Positions 9,132 through 18,327 of a DNA stretch of 40,453 nucleotides are shown here, piece after piece. The stretch comes from Gallibacterium melopsittaci (GTDB lineage Bacteria > Pseudomonadota > Gammaproteobacteria > Enterobacterales > Pasteurellaceae). Under the pieces are notes generated by a model. It saw only the letters and a program-made list of their open reading frames with translations. It was not told the origin of the DNA and made no database searches. Made by a program: the position numbers and the translations under genes. Within the stretch, counting starts at the first letter, position 1; every line of letters starts with the position of its first letter. The stretch is from assembly GCF_042433085.1 (NCBI RefSeq), contig NZ_JBHLWA010000039.1, positions 1 through 40,453 of the forward strand, read 5' to 3'.

Positions 9132-10457
9132 TTATGTGGATTGTTTGGCTAAACGAGCAAATTCATGCCCTCGCACTTCAAAATTTGCAAATTGATCTAA
9201 ACTTGCACAAGCAGGTGATAACAAGACCATATCCCCAGCCTTTAACAATGGACGAATTGCTTGAATAGCTTGTTCCATCGTATCAACGATTACACTTTGT
9301 GTGGATAACGCTGCTAAGGCTTGTTTATCTTGGCCAAAGCAGTAACAAAAAATATTTGGTTTATTAATTAATGGTTTCAATTCACTGAAATCAGCACCCT
9401 TACCATCACCACCTAGCAATAAATATAATCGTCCTGCAACTTCTAACCCATTTAATGCTGCTTGGGTACTACCTACATTAGTCGCTTTTGAATCGTTTAC
9501 CCAACGTACGCCATTTTCCTCATGTACCGTTTGAAAACGATGATCTAATCCACCAAAGTTTTTTAATGCTTTCACGACTCCCATTTCAGGAATATTTACT
9601 GCCTCAGCCAATGCAATCGCTGCTAATGCATTCATATAATTATGTCGCCCACTCAATTTAATCTGATCAACAGCCAATAATCGTTTTTGTGGCGTAGTTA
9701 AATAGGTTTTATCCTGTTCTTTTGTTAAATAGTAGTCTGCATCTTGCTCTGCAAAACTAAGTATTTGTTGTCCAGATTCTTGATTATCTGGATAACTTAA
9801 ACGATCTTCATGATTAACAATTAATGTTTTAGCTTGGTGATAAATACGTAATTTCGCTTGGCGATAATCTGCTAAATCGTGATAACGATTCATATGATCT
9901 TCTGAAATATTGAGAATAGTTGCCGCTGCAGCAGTTAAGCTATAAGTGGTTTCTAATTGGAAACTGGATAATTCCAGTACAAATAACTCACAGTTTTTAT
10001 CTAATAAAGAAAGAGCTGGAATACCAATATTACCACCGATACCCACATTCATACCGGCCGCTTTCGCCATTTCATAAACCAATGTGGTAACGGTACTTTT
10101 CCCATTCGAACCAGTAATCGCCACAATAGGAGCATTCGCTTCACGGCAGAAAAGTTCAATATCACCAACTACTTCAACACCTGCTGCAATCGCTTGTTGA
10201 ATTTCAGGTGTCTTCAATGCAATTCCTGGACTTAATACAATTAAATCACTATTCACTAACCATTCTGCATTTAGCCCACCAGTATGCACAGGCACATCAC
10301 TAGGTAATTGATCTACGCCAGCTGGCTGCTGACGAGTGTCCATTACTTGTAATTTAACTGACTTATTTAAAAAATAATCGACACAAGAAAGTCCTGTTTT
10401 GCCTAATCCAACAATGGTTACTCTCTTACCAGTGTAATCTATTCCACGAGCATTCAT
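9132..10457 (-). CDS. murD: UDP-N-acetylmuramoyl-L-alanine--D-glutamate ligase
   Basis: MurD adds D-glutamate to UDP-MurNAc-L-Ala. The 441-residue protein has an N-terminal Rossmann motif VTIVGLGKTG (13-22), the ATP loop GSNGKST at 116-122, a central NISEDHMNRY, and a C-terminal domain with NDSKATN and LSPACASLDQF. A TTG four codons upstream (10469) is also open. The ATG at 10457 is preferred because a GGGGG stretch lies just before it and family members begin near here. It is 15 bases after mraY. Confidence 0.97.
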   Translation of the reverse strand: MNARGIDYTGKRVTIVGLGKTGLSCVDYFLNKSVKLQVMDTRQQPAGVDQLPSDVPVHTGGLNAEWLVNSDLIVLSPGIALKTPEIQQAIAAGVEVVGDIELFCREANAPIVAITGSNGKSTVTTLVYEMAKAAGMNVGIGGNIGIPALSLLDKNCELFVLELSSFQLETTYSLTAAAATILNISEDHMNRYHDLADYRQAKLRIYHQAKTLIVNHEDRLSYPDNQESGQQILSFAEQDADYYLTKEQDKTYLTTPQKRLLAVDQIKLSGRHNYMNALAAIALAEAVNIPEMGVVKALKNFGGLDHRFQTVHEENGVRWVNDSKATNVGSTQAALNGLEVAGRLYLLLGGDGKGADFSELKPLINKPNIFCYCFGQDKQALAALSTQSVIVDTMEQAIQAIRPLLKAGDMVLLSPACASLDQFANFEVRGHEFARLAKQST

Positions 10458-10472
10458 CTTTGCCCCCAATGT

Positions 10473-11555
10473 TTAACGTAGTTTTAACGTTACTAATCCT
10501 AATAACACCAAAATCAAGGAAACAATCCAAAAACGGACAATTACTCGTGGTTCTGGCCAACCTTTTAATTCAAAGTGATGGTGAATAGGTGCCATACGAA
10601 AAATACGTTGTTTCCTCAATTTGTATGACCCTACTTGTAAAATTACAGATAAGGTTTCAATCACAAATACCCCACCCATAATCACTAATAAAAACTCTTG
10701 TCTGACTAATACTGCAATCGTACCAATCGCTCCGCCTAATGATAACGACCCCACATCGCCCATAAAGACTTGTGCTGGATAGGTATTAAACCAAAGAAAA
10801 CCTAATCCTGCCCCTACGATTGCGGTACAAACGACCACTAACTCTGCACTAAATTTGATATATGGAATATGCAGATAATCAGCAAAATTAAAGTTCCCTG
10901 TTGCCCAGGCAATCAAGGCAAAAGCTGCTGCAACTAAGACGGTTGGCATAATTGCCAATCCATCTAAGCCATCCGTTAAATTTACTGCATTACTGGTTCC
11001 CACAATCACAAAATAGGCAAGAACGATATAAAACACGCCGAGTTGTGGCATAATTTCTTTAAAAAATGGCACCACTAATACTGTCGCATTCGTTCCCTTG
11101 CCAATCCAGTACATACCGAACACAGCAATTAATGCAATAAAAGAGAGCCAAAAATATTTCCAACGAGCAATTAAGCCATCCGTATTTTTGCGTACCACTT
11201 TCCGATAATCATCAATAAACCCTACTGCACCATAACCAAATAGCACAAATAAGGTAAACCAAACATAAGGGTTTTCTAAATTTGCCCAAAGTAATGTACT
11301 TACCCCAATAGAAGCAAGGATCATAATACCGCCCATTGTTGGCGTACCACGTTTACTAAAGTGGCTTTGCGGTCCATCATCACGCACGACCTGCCCAATT
11401 TGCAACATTTGTAAACGTGTAATCACTTTAGGTCCAATCCATAAGCAGAACAATAACGCAGTTAATAATGCTAAAATCGCTCGAACAGTAATATAAGAAA
11501 AAACATTAAAAAATGTATGGTACTTAACTAAAAATTCACTAATCCAAACTAACAT
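10473..11555 (-). CDS. mraY: Phospho-N-acetylmuramoyl-pentapeptide transferase
   Basis: MraY moves phospho-MurNAc-pentapeptide onto undecaprenyl phosphate to make lipid I. The 360-residue integral membrane protein has about ten hydrophobic helices and the family's catalytic motifs: FIDDYRKV, NAVNLTDGLDGLAI, FMGDVGSLSLGG and the C-terminal MAPIHHHFEL loop. The start codon overlaps the murF stop by seven bases (11549-11555), suggesting coupled translation. Confidence 0.98.
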   Translation of the reverse strand: MLVWISEFLVKYHTFFNVFSYITVRAILALLTALLFCLWIGPKVITRLQMLQIGQVVRDDGPQSHFSKRGTPTMGGIMILASIGVSTLLWANLENPYVWFTLFVLFGYGAVGFIDDYRKVVRKNTDGLIARWKYFWLSFIALIAVFGMYWIGKGTNATVLVVPFFKEIMPQLGVFYIVLAYFVIVGTSNAVNLTDGLDGLAIMPTVLVAAAFALIAWATGNFNFADYLHIPYIKFSAELVVVCTAIVGAGLGFLWFNTYPAQVFMGDVGSLSLGGAIGTIAVLVRQEFLLVIMGGVFVIETLSVILQVGSYKLRKQRIFRMAPIHHHFELKGWPEPRVIVRFWIVSLILVLLGLVTLKLR

Positions 11556-12943
11556 TGCTCAAAACCTTTAAATGCTGCAACGACTTCTTCCATTTTCATA
11601 GAACGAGAGCCTTTCACTAATAATAGAATTGTTTTTCCTGCTTGTAATTGTGTCGTTATACATTGTTGTAATGCTGAAATTAATTCTGCTTTTTGTTGAT
11701 AATGTTCACCACCACAAGCTGCACTGATGACCTTACTATGATGCCCAAAACTCAATACCTGTGTTAAACCTGCTTGTTGTGCAGCAACAGCAACTTGCTG
11801 ATGGCATTGTGCTGTACTCTCCCCTAACTCTGCCATATCACCAACCACAAGAATTTTGACGGTTTGTGCAGAATGTTGTAATACCGCAATCGCTGCTTTT
11901 AATGAATCTACATTGGCATTATAGGTATCATCTAGGATTGTAAATTGTGAATTCACTTTTACTGGATATAATCGCCCTTTCACACGTTTTCCCAATGACA
12001 GTCCAACTTTCACATCTTCTAATGAAGCCCCCAATGCCATTGCTAAAGAGGTTGCCGCTAACGCATTGCTAATATTATGTTCACCTAAATAAGGTAAATT
12101 GATCTCAATTTCACCTTGTGGTGTACATAAGGTAAAACGATAACCTTCGGCATCAGGTTCAATCGCTTTTGCATAAATATCTGCTTGAGCATTATTCAAT
12201 GAGAATTGCTGAATTGAGTGTGTACCAATATTTGCTTGCCACATATTGAGATATTGGCAGTTTGCATTCACAATCGCCATACCCTTCGCAGTTAAACCTT
12301 GATAAATTTCACCTTTTGCTTTCGCCACTCCCTCAACAGAACCAAAGCCTTCTAAGTGTGCTGGAGCGACATTATTCACTAACGCCGCATCTGGATGAAC
12401 TAATTGTGTTGTATAAGCAATTTCTCCTGCATGGTTAGCACCAAGTTCAATCACCGCATAACGATGTACTGGTGTTAAACGCAATAAAGTTAATGGCACA
12501 CCAATATCATTATTAAAATTACCAGCAGTGAACAACACCTCATCTTCAGAACCTGCTGTTTGCTGTAAAATCGCTGCGGTCATCTCTTTTACGGTTGTTT
12601 TACCTGATGATCCTGTCATTGCGGCTACTTTAGGATTAACCTGTAATCTCACCCACTCAGCTAATTTTCCTAGTGCTTTCTTCGTATCGCTAACCACTAA
12701 TTGTGGCACTGGAATAGTTGGATTCGCTTGCTCGACAACCAGAACTTTTGCACCTTGTTGATACACCTGCTCTAAAAATTGGTGAGCGTCAAAACTTTCT
12801 CCTCGTAAAGCAAAAAAAATACTGCCGCAACAATTTGTGCGGCTATCGGTTGTTACACTTTCTACTTCAAAATCTGTTTGAGGAGGATTTACTATCTGTG
12901 CAGCTAATACACTTTGTAAAGTAGAAAAATTAATTTTGATCAT
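11549..12943 (-). CDS. murF: UDP-N-acetylmuramoyl-tripeptide--D-alanyl-D-alanine ligase
   Basis: MurF adds the D-Ala-D-Ala dipeptide made by Ddl to the UDP-MurNAc-tripeptide. The 464-residue protein has the three Mur-ligase domains: an N-terminal substrate domain with TTDSR (31-35), the ATP loop GSSGKTT at 111-117 with NFNNDIGVPLTLL and ELGANHAGEI in the central domain, and LDDTYNANVDSLKAA in the C-terminal domain. It lies 19 bases after murE and overlaps mraY. Confidence 0.97.
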   Translation of the reverse strand: MIKINFSTLQSVLAAQIVNPPQTDFEVESVTTDSRTNCCGSIFFALRGESFDAHQFLEQVYQQGAKVLVVEQANPTIPVPQLVVSDTKKALGKLAEWVRLQVNPKVAAMTGSSGKTTVKEMTAAILQQTAGSEDEVLFTAGNFNNDIGVPLTLLRLTPVHRYAVIELGANHAGEIAYTTQLVHPDAALVNNVAPAHLEGFGSVEGVAKAKGEIYQGLTAKGMAIVNANCQYLNMWQANIGTHSIQQFSLNNAQADIYAKAIEPDAEGYRFTLCTPQGEIEINLPYLGEHNISNALAATSLAMALGASLEDVKVGLSLGKRVKGRLYPVKVNSQFTILDDTYNANVDSLKAAIAVLQHSAQTVKILVVGDMAELGESTAQCHQQVAVAAQQAGLTQVLSFGHHSKVISAACGGEHYQQKAELISALQQCITTQLQAGKTILLLVKGSRSMKMEEVVAAFKGFEQC

Positions 12944-12962
12944 TGTTATTCTTCTTTATCAA

Positions 12963-14429
12963 TTAAGTCAGTTCAAGTAATTGTGAAACAATTTCACGAT
13001 CAGAAAAATGATGCTTGGTATGCCCAATAATCTGGTAATCTTCATGCCCTTTACCAGCAATTAAAATTAAATCGTTCTCTTTAGCATGAGAAAATGCATA
13101 CGCTAATGCCTGTTCACGGCGATGAATTATAGTAGCGTTATTTGGAAAGTCTAGCCCTTGAACAATATCATTTATAATTGCAGCGGCATCTTCAGTTCGA
13201 GGGTTATCATCTGTAATAATTACTTTATCAGCGAGTTGCTCTGCAATCTTCGCCATTTGTGGACGCTTCCCTTTATCACGATCCCCACCACAGCCAAAAA
13301 TACACCATAGTTCCCCATGACAATGTAAACGAGAAGCTAATAACGCTTTTTCTAGTGCATCTGGTGTATGAGCATAATCTACTACTGCTGTTGGTTTATG
13401 TGGAGCGGTAAAACGTTCCATTCTGCCACAAACACCTTCTAGCTTACTTACGGTTTCTGCTAGTTGTGTTAATGAATAACCAAGTGATAATAATGCTGCC
13501 GTCGCTAGTAGCAAATTACATACATTAAATTCACCGATTAATTGAGAATGGAAAACGGCACTTCCCCAACTGGACGTAAAAGAGATAGTGGCACCTTGTG
13601 GGTGATATTCAATTTTCTCTGCTTTTAACCATTGTTGGTGTTGTGGTTGGAAAGCTGGATTTAAGCTCACTTCAACAGCTGTTGGCAATGTTTGTAACCA
13701 CTGTTTACCTACTGCATCATCTGCATTAATAATACGTTGTTGTACTGAAAGATCGGTAAAAAGTGTTTTTTTCGCTGCTGCGTAGGCTTCTAAAGTATGG
13801 TGATAATCAAGATGATCTCGGCTTAAATTAGTAAATACCGCTGCATTAAATTGCAACGCAGCTACACGTTGTTGAACTAAACCATGTGAAGATACTTCCA
13901 TTGCAACAAATTCCGCACCTTGTGCAACAAACTCGGCTAAATTACGTTGAATTTCTACTGCCGATCCTGTGGTATTGGTTGCTGGTTGAATATGTTGATA
14001 AAACCCATTACCAATGGTTCCCATTACAGCACTACGCTTGCCTAAGAGGTAATTCCACTGAGTCAATAAATTAGCAACTGTCGTTTTACCATTTGTCCCT
14101 GTTACACCCACTAAACTCAAACGGCTAGAAGGCTGTTGATAAAACTCACCTGCTAATTTTGAAAGCTGATTTGCTAATTGATAAACATAAATAACAGGCA
14201 CATTCCCTTGCCAACTTAAACGAGGATTATCTTGTGGATCTTCGCTCTCTAAAATAACCGCTGCTGCACCTGCTGCTATCGCTTGGGGAACAAACTGTCT
14301 GCCGTCAACTTGATGTCCAATTAAACCAACAAAAACATCATCTTTTGTTACTGCTCGACTATCTAATTGCATCGTATGCAACTTCTGCTCTGGTAAAGTT
14401 AGACCAAAGTAACGGCTTAAACGCTGCAT
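12963..14429 (-). CDS. murE: UDP-MurNAc-L-Ala-D-Glu--meso-diaminopimelate ligase
   Basis: MurE adds the third stem residue. The 488-residue protein has the N-terminal LDSRAV motif (22-27), the ATP loop GTNGKTT at 111-117, and near the C-terminus the DNPR motif at 408-411, which in the family marks meso-diaminopimelate specificity as expected for a Gram-negative. A second DNPR at 67-70 lies in the N-domain and is probably chance. AAGGAA lies upstream of the ATG. It follows ftsI by 12 bases. Confidence 0.97.
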   Translation of the reverse strand: MQRLSRYFGLTLPEQKLHTMQLDSRAVTKDDVFVGLIGHQVDGRQFVPQAIAAGAAAVILESEDPQDNPRLSWQGNVPVIYVYQLANQLSKLAGEFYQQPSSRLSLVGVTGTNGKTTVANLLTQWNYLLGKRSAVMGTIGNGFYQHIQPATNTTGSAVEIQRNLAEFVAQGAEFVAMEVSSHGLVQQRVAALQFNAAVFTNLSRDHLDYHHTLEAYAAAKKTLFTDLSVQQRIINADDAVGKQWLQTLPTAVEVSLNPAFQPQHQQWLKAEKIEYHPQGATISFTSSWGSAVFHSQLIGEFNVCNLLLATAALLSLGYSLTQLAETVSKLEGVCGRMERFTAPHKPTAVVDYAHTPDALEKALLASRLHCHGELWCIFGCGGDRDKGKRPQMAKIAEQLADKVIITDDNPRTEDAAAIINDIVQGLDFPNNATIIHRREQALAYAFSHAKENDLILIAGKGHEDYQIIGHTKHHFSDREIVSQLLELT

Positions 14430-14441
14430 GCTATATTTTCC

Positions 14442-16208
14442 TTAATTGTTGCGTTGATTTTCACTCTTAGGAGTATCAATACGTACAATACGTTTTGCGC
14501 TCTTCACATCACCCTCAATACCATCTGGAGTAATATTTTTAGCACGTAAAGTATGTCCCATAATTTTTGAGAAGACAGGTGCAGAGATCGCCCCACCGTA
14601 ATATTTACCGGCAGTTGGGTTATTAATCAAAATCACTAATGCAAATTGTGGATCACTTGCTGGTGCAATTCCTGCTGTATAAGCAATATATTTATCCACA
14701 TATTGCCCATTTTCTAGCTTCTTCGCTGTCCCGGTTTTAATTGCGACACGATATCCAGGAACCGCTGCAGCAATACCACCACCGCCAGGTTGTGCCACAC
14801 TTTCCATCATATGCACGACTTCACGTGTGATTTTTTCTGAATAAATACGCTCGCCAATAACAGGTGGATCAACTTTGGTAATAGAAAGAGGACGATAAAT
14901 ACCGAAACTACCTAAAGCAACATAGGCTCGTGCTAGCTGTAATGGAGTCACTGTTAAACCATAACCATAAGCAACTGTCGCACGTTCAATATCTGCCCAA
15001 CGCTTACGATTGAGAGGTAATGTTCCTGATTGTTCACCCACTAATCCTAAATTAGTTGGCATTCCAAAACCAGCTTTATGGTAAGTGTTCATCAATACTG
15101 AAATTGGCATTTGTAAGGATAAACGGCTTACCCCAACATTACTGGATTTTTGTAAGATCCCTGTAATAGATAATTCATTACGAGGTGCAACATCTCGAAT
15201 AGTATGTCCATTAACAACAAATGGTTTAGTATTAATCACCGTATCTGGTGAAATAATTTTTTGACTCAATGCCGTTAACACAACAAATGGTTTTACTGTT
15301 GAACCTGGCTCAAACGTATCAGTAATCGCACGATTACGGCGTAATTCTGCTTGTGAACCAAAAATATTATTCGGATTATAAGATGGTGCGGTTGCCATTG
15401 CCAAAATTTCACCTGTGCTAATTTTTACTAGCACTGCTGTTCCCGATTCAGCTTTATTTTCTGCAACGGCTTTTTTAATTTCACGGAATACCATTGATTG
15501 TAAATGGCGATCGATACTCAAGGTTACATCATGTGCATCATACTTTTGTGTACTAGAAATATTCTCAATAATATTGCCTGATTTATCACGACGATAAGTT
15601 TTTGAACCTGCTTTACCAATTAATAAAGAGTCAAAACTCTTTTCGATTCCTTCAATTCCCTGACCATCAATATTGGTATAGCCTAATAACTGTGCAGACT
15701 CTTCCACCGTTGGATAGAAACGGCGATACTCTTTGCGCATTGAAATACCTGTGATCTTTAGATCGTGAATGTATTTCGCCATAGTTGGAGAAATTTGACG
15801 GTCTAAATAGACAAAACGAGATTTTGGATTTTTATTTAATCGTGCAATCAACTCTGATAATGACATATTGAGCGTTTCAGCTAAACGCTGCCAACGTTCT
15901 TTTTCCATTAATGAATTCTTTTCAAAAATCTCTTTCGGATCAGCAATAATGGAATAATTTTCTACACTCACTGACAATAGTTCACCATTACGATCCAAAA
16001 TATCGCCACGAATATACGGAATTTGTTCAGTACGCAATGAACGTTTATTTCCCTCTGCAATATAAAAATCAGAATTAATTAATTGAACATAGGCAGCACG
16101 TGCGATTAATGCGATCAAACCAGCAATAATGAGTACAATAGTGACAACATAGCGTCCCTTAGAAAAACTACTTACTTGTTGTAATGATTTACTTTTTGTT
16201 CGAGCCAT
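14442..16208 (-). CDS. ftsI: Septal transpeptidase FtsI (PBP3)
   Basis: FtsI is the class B penicillin-binding protein that crosslinks septal peptidoglycan together with FtsW. The 588-residue protein has a short basic N-terminus, one membrane anchor at about 20-42, a pedestal domain starting near RGDILDRNG (68-76), and the transpeptidase domain with all three active-site motifs: STVK at 303-306 (nucleophile S303), SSN at 355-357 and KTGT at 491-494. AGG lies upstream of the ATG. It follows ftsL by 23 bases. Confidence 0.98.
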   Translation of the reverse strand: MARTKSKSLQQVSSFSKGRYVVTIVLIIAGLIALIARAAYVQLINSDFYIAEGNKRSLRTEQIPYIRGDILDRNGELLSVSVENYSIIADPKEIFEKNSLMEKERWQRLAETLNMSLSELIARLNKNPKSRFVYLDRQISPTMAKYIHDLKITGISMRKEYRRFYPTVEESAQLLGYTNIDGQGIEGIEKSFDSLLIGKAGSKTYRRDKSGNIIENISSTQKYDAHDVTLSIDRHLQSMVFREIKKAVAENKAESGTAVLVKISTGEILAMATAPSYNPNNIFGSQAELRRNRAITDTFEPGSTVKPFVVLTALSQKIISPDTVINTKPFVVNGHTIRDVAPRNELSITGILQKSSNVGVSRLSLQMPISVLMNTYHKAGFGMPTNLGLVGEQSGTLPLNRKRWADIERATVAYGYGLTVTPLQLARAYVALGSFGIYRPLSITKVDPPVIGERIYSEKITREVVHMMESVAQPGGGGIAAAVPGYRVAIKTGTAKKLENGQYVDKYIAYTAGIAPASDPQFALVILINNPTAGKYYGGAISAPVFSKIMGHTLRAKNITPDGIEGDVKSAKRIVRIDTPKSENQRNN

Positions 16209-16231
16209 TGTGTTACCTAGTTATTTCATTT

Positions 16232-16552
16232 TTATTCAATAATTAATACTTCTTGGTCATCCTGAGTTGATTGCATTCCTAATTGACGAGCAATGCCTTC
16301 AATACGCGTACGATCACTTAATGCACTATCTTCTAAACGTAGATTTAAGGCTTCACTTTGTAATGCTTGATATTCCGTTTGTAACTGATTTTTTTCATTA
16401 ATCGCTAAACGGGTTAAATGAGTTATCCAAATAGTAGAAACTGCTGTTACTAACAAAGCAATCAATAGCAACATTACTGTCTTATTTGCTTGGAAAATAT
16501 CATCGACAATAATTCGCCATAACGGATAACGATCATAAGTTTTAAAAATCAT
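16232..16552 (-). CDS. ftsL: Cell division protein FtsL
   Basis: FtsL is the small bitopic protein that forms the FtsQLB complex and helps activate FtsWI. This 106-residue protein has a cytoplasmic N-terminus, a membrane segment at about 26-46, and a periplasmic coiled-coil stretch (about 50-85) rich in leucine, glutamine and glutamate. The family is poorly conserved. The call rests on size, topology and position, with a four-base ATGA overlap with rsmH and ftsI next downstream. Confidence 0.93.
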   Translation of the reverse strand: MIFKTYDRYPLWRIIVDDIFQANKTVMLLLIALLVTAVSTIWITHLTRLAINEKNQLQTEYQALQSEALNLRLEDSALSDRTRIEGIARQLGMQSTQDDQEVLIIE

Positions 16553-17514
16553 TTTAATCTCTCCGCCACACGTAATACGGCACTTCTTGATCGGCTATTT
16601 ACTGCAATTTCTGCTTCTGTTGGCATTACGGCTTTACCAATCGTTTTTAATTTTTGATTACGTTCAATTTGATCTTCTGTTAAAGGCAACCCTTTTGGAA
16701 TCTCATCACCTTTACTCTGTTTCTTGATAAACCGTTTTACCAGACGATCTTCTAAAGAATGGAAACTGATGATGGCTAATCTTCCTTCTGGTGCCAATAC
16801 ATCGATTGCCGAATTTAAGATTTTTTCCAACTCTTCTAATTCACTATTAATAAAAATACGAATAGCTTGAAAACTGCGAGTTGCTGGATGCTTATGTTTT
16901 TCTCTTACTGGAATGGATTGTGCAATTAATTGTGCTAATTGTAATGTTCTGGTTAGCGGTTCCGTTTGATTTAACAAAGCCTGACGGTTGTACTCAACAA
17001 TATTATGAGCAATACGCTTAGCAAAACGTTCTTCACCAAAGGTTTTTAATACCCATGCCAAATCACTTTCTGATACTTGTTGCAGCCACTCTGCAGCAGA
17101 CAATCCTTTAGAACTATCCATTCTCATATCTAAAGGACCATCTTGCATAAAACTAAATCCACGTTCCGCATTATCTAGTTGAGGTGAAGACACACCCAGA
17201 TCAAGCAAAATGCCATCAATTTTGCCAACTAAATTATGTTTTTCGCAGATTGATTTAATTTCAGAAAAGGTATTATGCTCAATCAAAAAACGCTTATCAC
17301 TGATCGCCTGTGCTGCCAAAATTGCTTCAGGATCACGATCAATCGCAATTAAACGCCCATTTTCACCTAATTCAGATAAAATTTTTCGAGAATGTCCACC
17401 ACGACCAAAAGTACCATCAATATAGATACCATTCGGCTTAATAGACAATCCCTCTACTGCTTCATTTAATAAAACAGTAAAGTGTGCAGGATCTGAATAG
17501 GTTACTTGTTCCAT
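16549..17514 (-). CDS. rsmH: 16S rRNA m4C1402 methyltransferase RsmH (MraW)
   Basis: RsmH is the SAM-dependent enzyme that N4-methylates C1402 in the decoding centre of 16S rRNA. The 321-residue protein has the family SAM motif GTFGRGGHS at 34-42, IAIDRDP at about 56-62, LLDLGVSSPQLD and FSFMQDGPLDMRM, and a C-terminal ISFHSLEDRLVKRF. It starts 15 bases after mraZ, in the standard order, and ends overlapping ftsL. Confidence 0.98.
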   Translation of the reverse strand: MEQVTYSDPAHFTVLLNEAVEGLSIKPNGIYIDGTFGRGGHSRKILSELGENGRLIAIDRDPEAILAAQAISDKRFLIEHNTFSEIKSICEKHNLVGKIDGILLDLGVSSPQLDNAERGFSFMQDGPLDMRMDSSKGLSAAEWLQQVSESDLAWVLKTFGEERFAKRIAHNIVEYNRQALLNQTEPLTRTLQLAQLIAQSIPVREKHKHPATRSFQAIRIFINSELEELEKILNSAIDVLAPEGRLAIISFHSLEDRLVKRFIKKQSKGDEIPKGLPLTEDQIERNQKLKTIGKAVMPTEAEIAVNSRSRSAVLRVAERLK

Positions 17515-17529
17515 ATGAATAAAACTCGC

Positions 17530-17988
17530 TTACAAAAACAAAGTTCTTAACTCATCAGACGTCGCCATCGTACCACTGCTACCAATTTGAATATCTTCTG
17601 CAATTTGCCGTTGCCATTTTTCAGCTTGCCAAATTTCAAACTTATTAAGTTGGCCAACAAGCATAATCTCTTTTTCTAGGGCGGCATGTTGTCTTAATGC
17701 GGGGCTAAGTAGAATTCGACCAGTCTTATCCAATTCGCATTCCGTTGCATATCCCAACATAACACGTTGTAAACGTCGTCCAGTTTCATCAAAATTCGGT
17801 AATTGTAATAATTTCTGCTCTATGATTTCCCACTCAGAAAGGGGATATAACAACAAACAAGGCTGACGAATATCTGCTGTACAGATAAGTTGCCCTTGTT
17901 CTTTATCTTGGAGTTCGGTGCGATAACGAGTTGGGATCGCTAAACGACCCTTTGCATCAAGATTAATCAACGATGCTCCTCGAAACAT
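17530..17988 (-). CDS. mraZ: Transcriptional regulator MraZ
   Basis: MraZ is the SpoVT/AbrB-like DNA-binding protein that represses the dcw operon from repeated boxes upstream of itself. The 152-residue protein has the two family repeats: INLDAKGRLAIPTRYR near residues 8-23 and CELDKTGRILLSPALR near the middle. It is the first gene of the cluster and a matching array of direct repeats lies 40-65 bases upstream, so autorepression is expected. Confidence 0.97.
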   Translation of the reverse strand: MFRGASLINLDAKGRLAIPTRYRTELQDKEQGQLICTADIRQPCLLLYPLSEWEIIEQKLLQLPNFDETGRRLQRVMLGYATECELDKTGRILLSPALRQHAALEKEIMLVGQLNKFEIWQAEKWQRQIAEDIQIGSSGTMATSDELRTLFL

Positions 17989-18027
17989 AACTCGTTACCC
18001 ACTAATTAGTTGAAATGAAGAATTTTC

Positions 18028-18053
18028 TACCACTATTTACCACAATTTACCAC
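18028..18053 (-). promoter_or_regulatory. Triple MraZ-box-like direct repeat
   Basis: On the minus strand GTGGTA occurs three times with an exact 10-base pitch (plus-strand ACCA at 18029, 18039 and 18049). E. coli MraZ binds TGGGN repeats at the same 10-base spacing upstream of mraZ. Here the third G is replaced by T. The array lies 8 to 33 bases downstream of the -10 candidate, so bound MraZ would cover the transcript start region. Confidence 0.6.
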
Positions 18054-18060
18054 TTTCGTT

Positions 18061-18089
18061 AGTCTATTCTCTGAAATAGAGGATTGCAA
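18061..18089 (-). promoter_or_regulatory. Promoter candidate for mraZ/dcw operon
   Basis: On the minus strand TTGCAA (-35, 18084-18089) and TAGACT (-10, 18061-18066) are spaced by 17 bases. Each matches 4 of 6 consensus bases, so the boxes are modest. The placement directly upstream of the MraZ-like repeats is what makes it credible. Confidence 0.4.
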
Positions 18090-18327
18090 GTGATTCCTTC
18101 TGTTTTTTACCCTTTAAATACAATAAATAGCTAAACAGAGCGATTTAAATAAAAAACTGTGATTTAACTCACTGAATCCTGTGGAAATAAAATAGAAAAA
18201 GAGATAAAAAATATCCCCATTAACAAGGCATTTTGGTCAAATAGAATACTTAAAAAATAGTATCCATATAGATTCTTGAATCTGATAGGTTGATATTAAC
18301 GAATTAAAGGGGAGATCGGATTTTTAA

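Larger units (their letters stand above)
17989..18327. other. 339-base intergenic region between mraZ and the GntR gene
   Basis: The mraZ-proximal 100 bases hold the mraZ leader, the triple GTGGTA boxes and a promoter candidate, each listed separately. A further GTGGGT box lies at 17997-18002 on the minus strand, just before the mraZ start. The rest (about 18090-18327) is AT-rich. It has only short imperfect hairpins, such as AGATT/AATCT near 18270, and no U-tract terminator, RNA gene or open frame that I can support, although the GntR gene ends here. Confidence 0.6.

Noticed and set aside
10458..10469. TTG start for murD four codons upstream of the chosen ATG
   Set aside because: It would use the likely Shine-Dalgarno G-run as coding sequence, and the ATG agrees better with family N-termini.
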